Shown: positions 10,526 to 17,922 of the stretch, piece after piece | How positions within the stretch are numbered: position 1 is the stretch's first letter | Layout of the letters: each line of letters opens with the position of its first letter | Origin: Thecamonas trahens ATCC 50062 | Taxonomy: Eukaryota > Apusozoa > Apusomonadida > Apusomonadidae | DNA length: 43,391 nt | Assembly: GCF_000142905.1 (NCBI RefSeq) | Contig: NW_013657617.1 | Span: 1-43,391, forward strand | Direction: 5' to 3' | Made by a program: the position numbers and the translations under genes | Notes under the pieces: model-generated | Databases searched by the model: none | Told to the model about the DNA's origin: nothing | The model's input: only the letters and a program-made list of their open reading frames with translations

Positions 10526-10590
10526 TGCTGTAGTAGTCCGTATCGACAGTTGCGAATGCCTTCAATGCTGTACTACTTCGAGCGTGAAAT
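10526..10590 (+). repeat. Dispersed repeat copy A (three copies in window)
   Basis: Shares AGTAGTCCG, a CAGTT block and ATGCCTTCAATGC in the same order and spacing with copies at 32029-32095 and 32184-32250. More weakly shared is a downstream TTTTGACTCCGC-like segment about 30 nt further on. Different frames are open in each copy, so it is not a coding repeat. Confidence 0.6.
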
Positions 10591-10638
10591 CGGCGCGGTT
10601 TTGACTCCGCGACGACTTCCGCTCGAACCCAATGGAGC

Positions 10639-10657
10639 CTCGTTGCCTGGCAACGAG
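10639..10657. promoter_or_regulatory. Perfect 9-bp inverted repeat resembling an RFX X-box
   Basis: CTCGTTGCC and GGCAACGAG flank a single T. The core GTTGCC-T-GGCAAC matches the half-sites of the RFX-family X-box (GTTGCC...GGCAAC), though the usual centre is two bases. It lies about 300 nt upstream of the 10341 start codon and in the 3' flank of the 10831-11262 gene. Binding is inferred only from the motif. Confidence 0.4.
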
Positions 10658-10784
10658 TCGGAGCGGTAGCAATAGTACTCATTCACCCATGCACAACTTT
10701 GCCGAGAAGAGGAAGCAGGGCCTGGACGATAAGGCAGCCGACGCCAGATGTCAACAAAAGATGGTCGTTTGTCAGGCGTGTGGA

Positions 10785-10811
10785 TGTCTATCGGGCTACC
10801 AAGATATCATC
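10785..10811 (-). repeat. Short dispersed repeat, copy 1
   Basis: Minus strand: a GATATC block, then TTGGT, then AGCCCGATAGACATC. Related copies are at 13789-13813 and 14081-14107. It lies directly 3' of the 10831-11262 gene. Confidence 0.45.
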
Positions 10812-10830
10812 ATCAGCGCGATAGATGTCA

Positions 10831-11262
10831 TCAATAGATGATGTCGATGACGAGATCTTCGTAGGTGCACTCAAAGATGCTGAGGCAATGAAGACCAACT
10901 GCAGCAAACACCCGGGTGCCAGAAATGCCCCTTGCAGAGAACGTTGCCGTGGACGGCGAGTTAGAATCGAACGTCGGGGAGTTGAACTGCTGGAAGTAGT
11001 TTGTGAGCTTGGATGGATCTGCCCCGTTGCAATCGAAGCCGTTGGAGAAAAAGCCACCAATGACGGTTGCCGACTTGCTGCTGCTAGACAAGCTGATGTT
11101 GCCTTGGAAGCTGTTGACGGACTCTGGCAGAGGGCAGCACCAGACCATACCAGCCCGAGGATGGTCCGTTGTGACCGTGCCAAGGTCCATGTAGCACGGG
11201 AGGCTAGAGACCGTGGCGACGAACGCAGCGAGAACAAGCAAGGTAATCGTGATAGTCTGCAT
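10831..11262 (-). CDS. Small secreted Cys protein, paralogue-like of the 9502 gene
   Basis: 143 residues. Residues 1-20 are a signal peptide with a clean hydrophobic core (LLVLAAFVATV) and cleavage after VSS. The mature part has Cys 23, a WCC pair (42, 43), Cys 78, and near the end GLHCLSIFEC (Cys 126, 132) followed by EDLVIDI. The order W-C-C ... [IV]-G-[YL]-H-C-x-x-[VI]-F-E ... L-V matches the ectodomain of the neighbouring 9502-10341 gene. Unlike that gene it lacks a stalk and membrane span, so it should be soluble and secreted. A longer start at 11331 would add 23 residues with a second hydrophobic patch; I prefer 11262 because it gives a standard signal peptide. Role unknown. Confidence 0.65.
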   Translation of the reverse strand: MQTITITLLVLAAFVATVSSLPCYMDLGTVTTDHPRAGMVWCCPLPESVNSFQGNISLSSSSKSATVIGGFFSNGFDCNGADPSKLTNYFQQFNSPTFDSNSPSTATFSARGISGTRVFAAVGLHCLSIFECTYEDLVIDIIY

Positions 11263-11610
11263 GCTGAGTATTACGACAGTAGACGTCGCGAAGAGTCTGG
11301 AGATAAGTGCAGGTATCTGTGATTTAGCCATCACGACTGCAACAGACTAATTTATCTGTCAACTTCGGCTGCAGCCACAAGCCACAATTCAGGTGCAACT
11401 GTCGATTCATACTGCTGCTAGCCTGCTGCAGCACTCGACTCTATCTGACAGGAACGTCGGCGCATTCGTAAGCACATGTGCATCATGTATGCTACAAAGG
11501 ATCGTGGTGAACTTGCTGTGTGTGACACCTGAGTGGGATGCAGCACGAGAGTTGCCTGCTGACTTATTTGAGCGAGGGCGAGGAGCCCGAGGGTGGCGAG
11601 GTGTAGGAAA

Positions 11611-12228
11611 ATGATGATGTTCGCTGTTTTTTCGGCCGTTGCTATTCTCTTTGCGAGGCCGACAACCAGCCAGAGCACGTACTACCGCTTCGCAACGCAG
11701 CAGCTCGAGACATCGAGCTGGTTTGCCTTCCCTGACGAGGCGGGCTGTGCTGCTGCGGCAGCTGTAGTTCCGGGTGAATGTGGATTCTCCTGCGCTGGCG
11801 GCGTCGGTACTTTCTCTGGCATTAGCGAGTCCGGGAGTGTTGACTATTGCTGGCTGCAACTCCCTCAGGGCTCCAGTTTCAGCAACTTTCAATTTGTTGC
11901 CAGCGGCTTAATTCCGGACAACAGTGACTGTACTGATGGCGGTTTCCCTATCTACGACAACACAGGCTGCCTTGTCTCATCCACAAGGGCAGTGGCTAAG
12001 GCGTTGTACTCGTCGTATGAAGAATGCGAGCTTGCGGTGGCGTCCATTGAGAAGAACAATCCCGGCACATGCTTGTACTCTTGCATGGGTCAGTTCTTGA
12101 CTGTGGTTCCATATACCAATGCATGCCGTTTCCCATTCTGGTTCTTCGCTTTCGGGTACACTCCAACGACTGTAGAGTTCCTTCCGCCAACCTGGACGAA
12201 CATCACCGAGACCTCCAAGCACAAGTAA
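11611..12228 (+). CDS. Secreted Cys-rich protein with two internal repeats, 205 aa
   Basis: Starts MMMFAVFSAVAILFA, a signal peptide cleaved near residue 20-22 (TSQS). The mature chain carries two related modules at residues about 38-80 and 133-172. The first has Cys 46, 57, 61, 80 and the second Cys 139, 154, 158, 172; both contain C-x(10-14)-C-x3-C with P-G-x-C-x-x-S-C-x-G. There is no membrane span and no known domain I can name. One possible N-glycosylation site (NIT) lies near the C terminus. It faces away from the two minus-strand Cys-protein genes and forms part of the secretome cluster at 9.3-15.1 kb. Single exon. Confidence 0.65.
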   Translation: MMMFAVFSAVAILFARPTTSQSTYYRFATQQLETSSWFAFPDEAGCAAAAAVVPGECGFSCAGGVGTFSGISESGSVDYCWLQLPQGSSFSNFQFVASGLIPDNSDCTDGGFPIYDNTGCLVSSTRAVAKALYSSYEECELAVASIEKNNPGTCLYSCMGQFLTVVPYTNACRFPFWFFAFGYTPTTVEFLPPTWTNITETSKHK

Positions 12229-12448
12229 TCGTGTCCATGAGGGTGAAGAAGAGCTGTCATCAACAACCTCATCATACGACGTGTCTGTGCGATCGATGGT
12301 GTTGGTGGGGGACTGAGACCTCGTTGTGATCATGGCTACCGTTCCGTGATTGCAGCTCACGGGTGCTCTTCGCTTTCTCGGGCTCAAAGGATAAAGCTCT
12401 ACGTTTTCCAAAGTACTGACTCGTGTTGGAAGCAGGTCTCAAAGACAA

Positions 12449-12463
12449 ACACACACACACACC
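12449..12463. repeat. (AC)n microsatellite
   Basis: An uninterrupted run of AC dinucleotides in the 308-nt stretch between the converging genes ending at 12228 and 12536. I see no gene in the rest of that stretch. Confidence 0.8.
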
Positions 12464-12511
12464 TTCCCTTGCAGACGGCTACTGCATGTGCGCGGGCGAA
12501 GCAGTGTCGAC

Positions 12512-12517
12512 GTTTAC
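12512..12517 (-). promoter_or_regulatory. Candidate 3'-end motif GTAAAC
   Basis: GTAAAC (minus strand) about 19 nt beyond the stop at 12536. The same hexamer occurs shortly after the stops at 16041, 17923 and 20869. Possible polyadenylation-related signal; inference only. Confidence 0.25.
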
Positions 12518-12535
12518 TACCGCAATCGGGCTCAG

Positions 12536-13528
12536 TCAGCTGTTGATGCCTCGGCTAGCCATCTGAGCCTCTTCAAAGTACCGAATGCCTTGGGACATGG
12601 AGCCAGCGCAGCAGAAGCAAGAGCCGTAACCGCCCAGCGGGATGAGGAAGAGCATGACGAGCACAATGGCTACCACGGTCCCGTTGACGCCTGCGGCGAG
12701 AATGACGGCTCCGACGATCATGTCCACAACCAGCGTCATGCCAAGGAGAATCCGGAAGATCATGAGCAGCGACCGCGACTGCAAGCCAGCGCCGGCACCT
12801 CCGCTGGCCGCCAGTGCCAGATGCCAACCACCGATGACTTGCACAATGGTAGCAAGGGTCTTGAGCTGTGGATCGGCCGCGCACGAGTTGATGTCGGTGT
12901 TGCGGAACGAGCTGCAGATCTTGGACGCAATGACGAGAAGGGCAATGGCAAAGGCGACAAGGAAGAACGAGCCCACAAGGATCTTCATCCGGCTGTCCTT
13001 GATCTCCTGCTTTCGCCGCACGTCATCCATCGAGGCCGGTGCCCGCAGCAGCGGGGCGGACTCGGCCGCAACGACGGGTCGGCCACCCATCGTCGGACTC
13101 GAAGCCGTGGATTCTGGGCCGTGCGGAGCCGGTACCCCAGTCCCCGGATAAGCGTTCCCGTTCGAAGAGGTCGCCGGTGGAGCGGAAACGGTCGATGCGG
13201 TGACCGATGGGGTCGTCGTCGCTGTGACTGGTTCGGGAGGCCCGGACAATGGCTCGACGCCACCCATCGTCGCACTCACAGCTGGTGCCCAAACGCTTGA
13301 AAGGGCATTTCGGGTCGGAGTGGTCGTCGCCGGTGGAGCGGACGAGGTCGAAGTGGCGACCGATGGTGAGCCAGAAAACGGCGTCGTCGCTGCGACGAGT
13401 TCGGGAGGCCTGTGCAATGAAGTTACAGGGGCTTTGGCCAGCACGCTGGCTTTTTCAGCACCTCCAGAAGGTTCCACACGGGTTGCAGACTGGCCAGCAG
13501 CAGGTGGCTGATGAACTTCAGCTTGCAT
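12536..13528 (-). CDS. Multi-pass membrane protein with Pro/Thr/Ala-rich N-terminal region
   Basis: From the ATG at 13528 the protein has about 330 residues. The first 180 are Pro/Ala/Thr/Ser-rich and contain a diverged tandem duplication: two blocks of about 55 residues, each with PPE, AT-TP, SAPPAT and a closing TMGG. A basic DDVRRKQEIKDSRMK segment then leads into hydrophobic spans: KILVGSFFLVAFAIALLVIA, a span near LATIVQVIGGWHLALAA, and two adjacent spans from SLLMIFRILLGM to VMLFLIPLGG, ending in a Cys cluster (SCFCC). Four spans, tetraspan-like in outline but with no tetraspanin signature. The frame is also open to an ATG at 13771, but that extra 81 codons crosses a G-rich tract and looks less like protein. 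Function unknown. Confidence 0.6.
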   Translation of the reverse strand: MQAEVHQPPAAGQSATRVEPSGGAEKASVLAKAPVTSLHRPPELVAATTPFSGSPSVATSTSSAPPATTTPTRNALSSVWAPAVSATMGGVEPLSGPPEPVTATTTPSVTASTVSAPPATSSNGNAYPGTGVPAPHGPESTASSPTMGGRPVVAAESAPLLRAPASMDDVRRKQEIKDSRMKILVGSFFLVAFAIALLVIASKICSSFRNTDINSCAADPQLKTLATIVQVIGGWHLALAASGGAGAGLQSRSLLMIFRILLGMTLVVDMIVGAVILAAGVNGTVVAIVLVMLFLIPLGGYGSCFCCAGSMSQGIRYFEEAQMASRGINS

Positions 13529-13788
13529 GTTGGCGTCAGCAATCACAGCATTCTGTGCGCTCCTGAATTCCTCCCCCCTCCCCCCGGCCTTGCGTGAGTG
13601 AGTCACATCTCGCCCTATGATCGTGAGCCTGGTACACCTTGCGACGTCAGCCAAGGCTGCTTCATTGCAGTACTTCATCCTCAGGTCGGCGTCCGCCCAG
13701 GAGCATACATATTCTGATGAGAGAGGAGAGTGACAGCTCAATTTCTCATTGTCGAAGTACTGCAGTTGCATAAAATAGGGGTTAGCAA

Positions 13789-13813
13789 TCGATGGCTATC
13801 GGGCTGCAAGTCA
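13789..13813 (-). repeat. Short dispersed repeat, copy 2
   Basis: Minus strand GATGACTTGC followed by AGCCCGATAGCCATC; one base differs from copies 1 and 3 in the 15-nt core. Confidence 0.4.
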
Positions 13814-14080
13814 TCAGAAGCAGCTGGCATCTTGGATGCTGAGCTAGGAGGCTATCAACGACGTGTGCTGAGTGGCTTGGAATCGCGACGGATACGTCGC
13901 GGAAACAGCCACTAGTACCATTCCCCAGCGGGTACATGCGTAGTCGAGAAACTAGAAACTCTCGAGCTGTCGCTCCGCTTGCTCGACCAGCAAAGCCTCG
14001 CGTTAGCCCTCATCATCAGTATCCTCCACGCAACTATCAAGTAGTCAATCACATCTGCGCTGCCAGAAAGTGCCGCGAAT

Positions 14081-14107
14081 AGATGTCTATCGGGCTTTGA
14101 AGTGATA
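14081..14107 (-). repeat. Short dispersed repeat, copy 3
   Basis: Minus strand GATATCACTTCAA followed by AGCCCGATAGACATC; the 15-nt core is identical to copy 1. Confidence 0.45.
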
Positions 14108-14487
14108 TCGATGAAATCGCTCTCGGCTGACCGCAATGCGCTGCTTCGATGGCTCTGAGAACTCCCACCATGCTTCACCTGATAGGTAGTTCATCGCTCT
14201 TGTGGCAATGCCCGTCAATGATGGCGAACAGGGGCAAGTGTGTGGTGGACCAACTCGTGGCTCAAGGCGTGAACACCAACCCCATCTCGATGACCACCCA
14301 CTAGCGCGATTAGCTCGAGCTGTCACCATTGAGGCCGGCTTCGATAGATGTCGTCTAGTCGTCACAGCGTAGCACTAGCATCATGATGGGTGCCCTGAGA
14401 ATGAAATGGGTTGGAGGGGTTCATGGTTGGTATGATAAGCAATGTCACCCTGCCCCGCACAGACTCTGGGACATGTTTATCTCGATG

Positions 14488-15087
14488 TCAATTGGTGGGG
14501 CGGATCATTACGCCCAGAATAGACTTCGAATCGCCAGCTCCCACATACAACTGACCCGGATTGAGCTGGTAGCACTTGGTTGGGCCACCAGTCACCAGGT
14601 TGAAGTTGACACCAGCCGTAGTACCACTAGTAGTAATAGTATCGGTTGCCAGGCCAAGGTAGGTCAGCTCACCAGTTTCTGCCACACTGATTAAGACTGT
14701 TGAGCCCTTGTAACACCCTACGTACGTCTGTGAACCAGCCTGATTTTCTGGAACCCCATTTTGGGCATTGAGCCCACTTTGGAAGTGATAGATAGTACTG
14801 TTCGTATAGTAACCTGCTACCGACTCCTCGAGTTTCACGGACCTCGAGTCAACAACCAATGTGAGACGACGATGCCCTCGGTCTACGTTGGCTGTCCCCT
14901 GCACCACCCGGGCCAGCTGTTGCGTTGCCAGCAGCCAATGTCCGTCAGCCCGCATCTCGAGCTCGAGCTCGAGGTCGGTGACCAGCAGCGACGAGGCAGC
15001 GAACGACAACGAGTCGAGGCGGAGGACCAGACTGGTGCGGTTACCGGTAAGCTGGATCCCTGAGGTCCGGAGAGGCGCAGCTGCTGG
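14488..15087 (-). CDS. Hypothetical protein, probably secreted or surface (5' end unresolved)
   Basis: Frame open from just after a TGA (15090-15088) to the stop at 14488. It reads as beta-strand-rich protein with alternating hydrophobic residues (LVLRLDSLSF, LVTDLELELEM), two spaced Cys (VGCYKG, TKCYQL), N-glycosylation sites (NRT, NST) and Gly/Thr/Ser-rich turns near the C terminus. There is no ATG in the first 20 codons, so an upstream exon is needed. CTGCAG at about 15096 and ACCTCAG at about 15064 are possible acceptors, and a leader-like ATG frame lies at about 15260, but no donor is convincing. No family recognised. It is divergent from the superoxide dismutase gene. Confidence 0.5.
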   Translation of the reverse strand, partial: PAAAPLRTSGIQLTGNRTSLVLRLDSLSFAASSLLVTDLELELEMRADGHWLLATQQLARVVQGTANVDRGHRRLTLVVDSRSVKLEESVAGYYTNSTIYHFQSGLNAQNGVPENQAGSQTYVGCYKGSTVLISVAETGELTYLGLATDTITTSGTTAGVNFNLVTGGPTKCYQLNPGQLYVGAGDSKSILGVMIRPTN

Positions 15088-15447
15088 TCATATCTGCAGA
15101 GCCAGCTCGGATCGACCGGTACCGTGGACCAGCTCCAGCGGGATGGCCAGCATGCCCATCGTTGCCGCCATCGGCCCGCTCCCGTGGCTCCTCCCCTCCT
15201 CGCCGTCGCCCACCAGAATAACAGACGAAGGACTCTGGCATTTGCCATGGCGCATGCCATCTATCCAGCCGCCGGTGACTCGGTGTCGCGACCATCATCA
15301 TCAGGAAAGTCATCGTGTGGCTGACGCAGCGTTGTGGCGGAGCACACGGACTCCGCCACATTTTTCCGACGCAACCTCCGCAAACACCCGCTCTCGCGAC
15401 TCCGGACGGGAAAGCTCAGCATCACTCTCTCTTTCTCTGATATCACC

Positions 15448-16041
15448 ATGTCCGCCTCTGCCTTTGAGCTTCCGCCGCTTCCTTACGCTATGGATGCGCT
15501 TGCGCCGCACATCTCGCAGGAGACGCTCGAGTATCACTACGGCAAGCATCACCAGGGCTACGTCAACAAGCTGAACAAGCAAATTCCCGGGTCCGAGTAC
15601 GAGGGCAAGTCGCTGGAGGAGATCGTGACGAGTGCGAGCGGTGGTGTCTTCAACAACGCCGCCCAGGTGTGGAACCACTCGTTCTACTGGCAGTGCCTCA
15701 GCCCGAACGGCGGCGGGAAGCCCGTCGATGGGCCCTTTGCTCAGGCTCTCGTCGATGCTTTTGGCTCCATCGACGCCTTTGTCGACGCATACTCTCAGGC
15801 CATCGCCACTGTCTTTGGCTCGGGCTGGGCCTGGCTGGTCAAGAATCAGGACGGCAAGCTGGAGATCGTCTGCACCAAGGACGCCGGCTGCCCCATCACT
15901 GATGGCCTCATCCCCATCCTCACCTGTGACGTCTGGGAGCACGCGTACTACATCGACTACCGCAACTCGCGTCCCAACTACATCGAGGCCTTCTGGCAGC
16001 TCGTCAACTGGGACTTTGCCGCCGCACAGTTTGCTGCATGA
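15448..16041 (+). CDS. Iron superoxide dismutase
   Basis: Converts superoxide to oxygen and hydrogen peroxide. The 197 residues match the length and motifs of bacterial-type Fe-SOD along the whole chain: ELPPLPYAMDALAPHIS at the N terminus, EYHYGKHH, FNNAAQVWNH with the Gln (73) typical of the iron enzyme, GSGWAWLV, and DVWEHAYYIDYRN. The four metal ligands are His 30, His 77, Asp 161 and His 165. The ATG at 15448 is the first in frame; the frame stays open upstream to 15334 but without an ATG, so no mitochondrial presequence is predicted and the enzyme should be cytosolic. No intron. GTAAAC lies 54 nt after the stop. Single-domain Fe-SODs of this kind in protists are generally thought to be of bacterial origin. 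Confidence 0.95.
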   Translation: MSASAFELPPLPYAMDALAPHISQETLEYHYGKHHQGYVNKLNKQIPGSEYEGKSLEEIVTSASGGVFNNAAQVWNHSFYWQCLSPNGGGKPVDGPFAQALVDAFGSIDAFVDAYSQAIATVFGSGWAWLVKNQDGKLEIVCTKDAGCPITDGLIPILTCDVWEHAYYIDYRNSRPNYIEAFWQLVNWDFAAAQFAA

Positions 16042-16094
16042 GCTCGCCAGACGGCGGCGCCGCACAGACACGCTAGACAAAGACCATGGTCATG

Positions 16095-16100
16095 GTAAAC
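16095..16100 (+). promoter_or_regulatory. Candidate 3'-end motif GTAAAC
   Basis: Lies in the 3' flank of the superoxide dismutase gene; see the matching motifs after the stops at 12536, 17923 and 20869. Confidence 0.25.
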
Positions 16101-16268
16101 CTATCCTTCTTGAGCAAGGCGGCGATCAGGTGGCGATCGGGTGGCCTGTGTGGCGGAGGCGGTGGCGGAGCAGCGCCGCGCAAAAAATGAAAGCAACAAC
16201 TCCGCGCGCCGTACCTCTACCACGCCACACGCCTCACGCCGCATCCTCACCACATCGCCACGGATACC

Positions 16269-17523
16269 ATGTCTCGCAAGCACCAGAACGATAGCCGCAT
16301 CCCGGTCACAGTTCTTTCTGGCTTCCTCGGAGCCGGCAAGACGACGACACTCAACAAGCTGCTCTCGAACAAGGCCGGTGCCAAGCTGGCGGTCATCGTC
16401 AACGACATGTCCGAGGTCAACGTCGACGCCATGCTCGTCAAGCAGAGCAAGGACGAGATGATTGAGCTCTCCAACGGGTGTATCTGCTGCACCCTGCATG
16501 GCGATCTCCTCGACTCCATCGCCGCAGTCGTCAAAGAGCGCTCCGTTGACGGCCTCGACGGCATCGTCATCGAGTCCACCGGCATTTCCGAGCCGCTACC
16601 GGTGGCGCAGACGCTCTCACTCGACCCTGCCGAGCTTGGCGACGACAGCCTGACCTCGGTTGCTGATCTGGTGTACGTCGATACGATGGTGACTGTGGTG
16701 GACGGGCCGGCCTTGCTGGCCCGGCTCGCCGCCGGCGAGGATCTCATCAGCCTGAGCATGGCCGAGAACGACGACGACGATCGGACTGTCGCCGACCTGC
16801 TCATCGACCAGATCGAGTTTGCCGACGTCATCCTGGTCAACAAGGCTGACGTCGCCACCAAGGACGAGATCGACACCGTCGTGGCCCTTGTCCGCCGGCT
16901 CAACAGGAATGCGCGCGTCATTACCACCATCCACGGCCTCGTCGAGCCTAAGGCCATTTTCGGCACCCGCCGATTCAATCTTGACGTCGCTGAGACCGCG
17001 CCTGGCTGGCTCCAGGAGCTTCTTGGTGTCCACACTCCCGAGACGGAGGAGTATGGCATCTCCTCCTTTGTCTATCGCAGCAAGACGCCGTTCAGTACGC
17101 AGCGGATGTTCGATCTTGCAGACGCCGACGACACGCCGTTTGGGCAGACCGTCATCCGCGCCAAGGGCTTCCTCTGCTCACTCCTGACGAGATGGCTCTC
17201 GGCCCTGAGGCATGGGCTGACATGGCTGATCCGCTTGAGGAGTGGGACGGTGGGCTGTCGCACCGTCCAGCGAGTGGCCGGAAGACCCCATCATGCGCAA
17301 GGAGATCAAGAAAAACTGGGATCCGCGCTGGGGCGATCGCGCCACAGAGCTCGTCTGTATCGGCGTCAACATGGACAAGGCGGTCATCACAGAGGCCCTC
17401 AATGCATGTCTGCTCACTCCTGACGAGATGGCTCTCGGCCCTGAGGCATGGGCTGACATGGCTGATCCGCTTGAGGAGTGGGACGATGCGACCGAGGCGC
17501 ATGGCGACAATCACCAGCACTAA
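16269..17523 (+). CDS. CobW/COG0523 (ZNG1-like) metallochaperone GTPase, C-terminal domain disrupted
   Basis: G3E-family GTPase thought to deliver metal (zinc in the ZNG1 branch) to target enzymes. Residues 18-26 are the Walker A loop (GFLGAGKTT), 71-74 the CxCC metal motif (CICC), 102-109 the ESTGISEP switch, and 191-194 the NKAD guanine-specificity motif. The CobW C-terminal domain starts normally (RSKTPFSTQRMF ... AKGFL) up to about 17174. There the frame enters 77 bp identical to 17409-17485 and is lost. The proper C-terminal residues resume in another frame at about 17248 (GRWAVAP ... WPEDP ... WDPRWGDR ... LVCIGVNMD) and end at the stop at 17523. The expected W-L-A-S-R and following segment is missing. 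Read literally, the first frame stops at 17423 with a scrambled tail. Either a damaged allele or an assembly error. Confidence 0.9.
17173..17249 (+). repeat. 77-bp direct repeat, intruding copy
   Basis: Identical over 77 bases to 17409-17485 (offset 236 nt, not a multiple of three). It replaces a conserved part of the CobW C-terminal domain, beginning right at the expected KGFLW codons. Confidence 0.9.
17409..17485 (+). repeat. 77-bp direct repeat, source copy in the 3' end of the CobW gene
   Basis: Here the sequence is in frame and encodes the acidic C-terminal LLTPDEMALGPEAWADMAD region, so this copy is the native one. Confidence 0.85.
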
Positions 17524-17922
17524 AGCTGGATGCCGGCCTGATCCGAGAGAATGACAACGAGATCATGCCCATGATAGGCAGCTCGGACAGAAAGCCAGCA
17601 TGCTCCTCTCCCCCATCCATCGCCAAACCCATCCATTCCATGGATAATCATATTTTTTCTCGTCCAACTCAATCATCCCCCTCCAAGCACCACACACACG
17701 TACAACAACCCCAAACCTCATTCTCACAACATTCATAACCCATCACACTGCCTCTCAACCGAGCCATCAATCTCCTCTGCCATCACTTCCTTTTCCCACC
17801 ACTTGGCCCATCCATCGTCAGCCCCGGCTCAAAACCATTTCATTGATCGCTCCGCCTCACTCCGCCCGACTTCCCCGCTTCATGTCCCCACGCCCTTGCC
17901 GGCAATACTTTGTTTACACTTA
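17524..17922. other. Intergenic stretch between converging genes
   Basis: C/A/T-rich, G-poor 3' flanks of the CobW-family and ankyrin genes. GTTTAC at 17912-17917 (GTAAAC on the minus strand) sits 6 nt beyond the ankyrin stop. I see no gene. Confidence 0.6.

Larger units (their letters stand above)
13529..14487. other. Intergenic stretch with short repeats
   Basis: No convincing gene. It holds a C-rich tract near 13567-13590, two copies of the short AGCCCGATAG repeat (13789-13813, 14081-14107), and weak minus frames at 13912-14178 and 14087-14365 that overlap each other and match nothing I know. Confidence 0.5.

Noticed and set aside
10825-11322. 165-codon plus frame opposite the secreted Cys protein
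   Set aside because: Arg/Glu-rich shadow; the minus frame has a signal peptide and shares motifs with its neighbour.
12488-13300. 270-codon plus frame opposite the multi-pass protein
   Set aside because: No hydrophobic or domain pattern; the minus frame has clear membrane spans.
15334-15447. 38-residue basic extension of the superoxide dismutase as a mitochondrial presequence
   Set aside because: The upstream frame begins GTG and has no ATG before 15448, so it is taken as 5' untranslated sequence.
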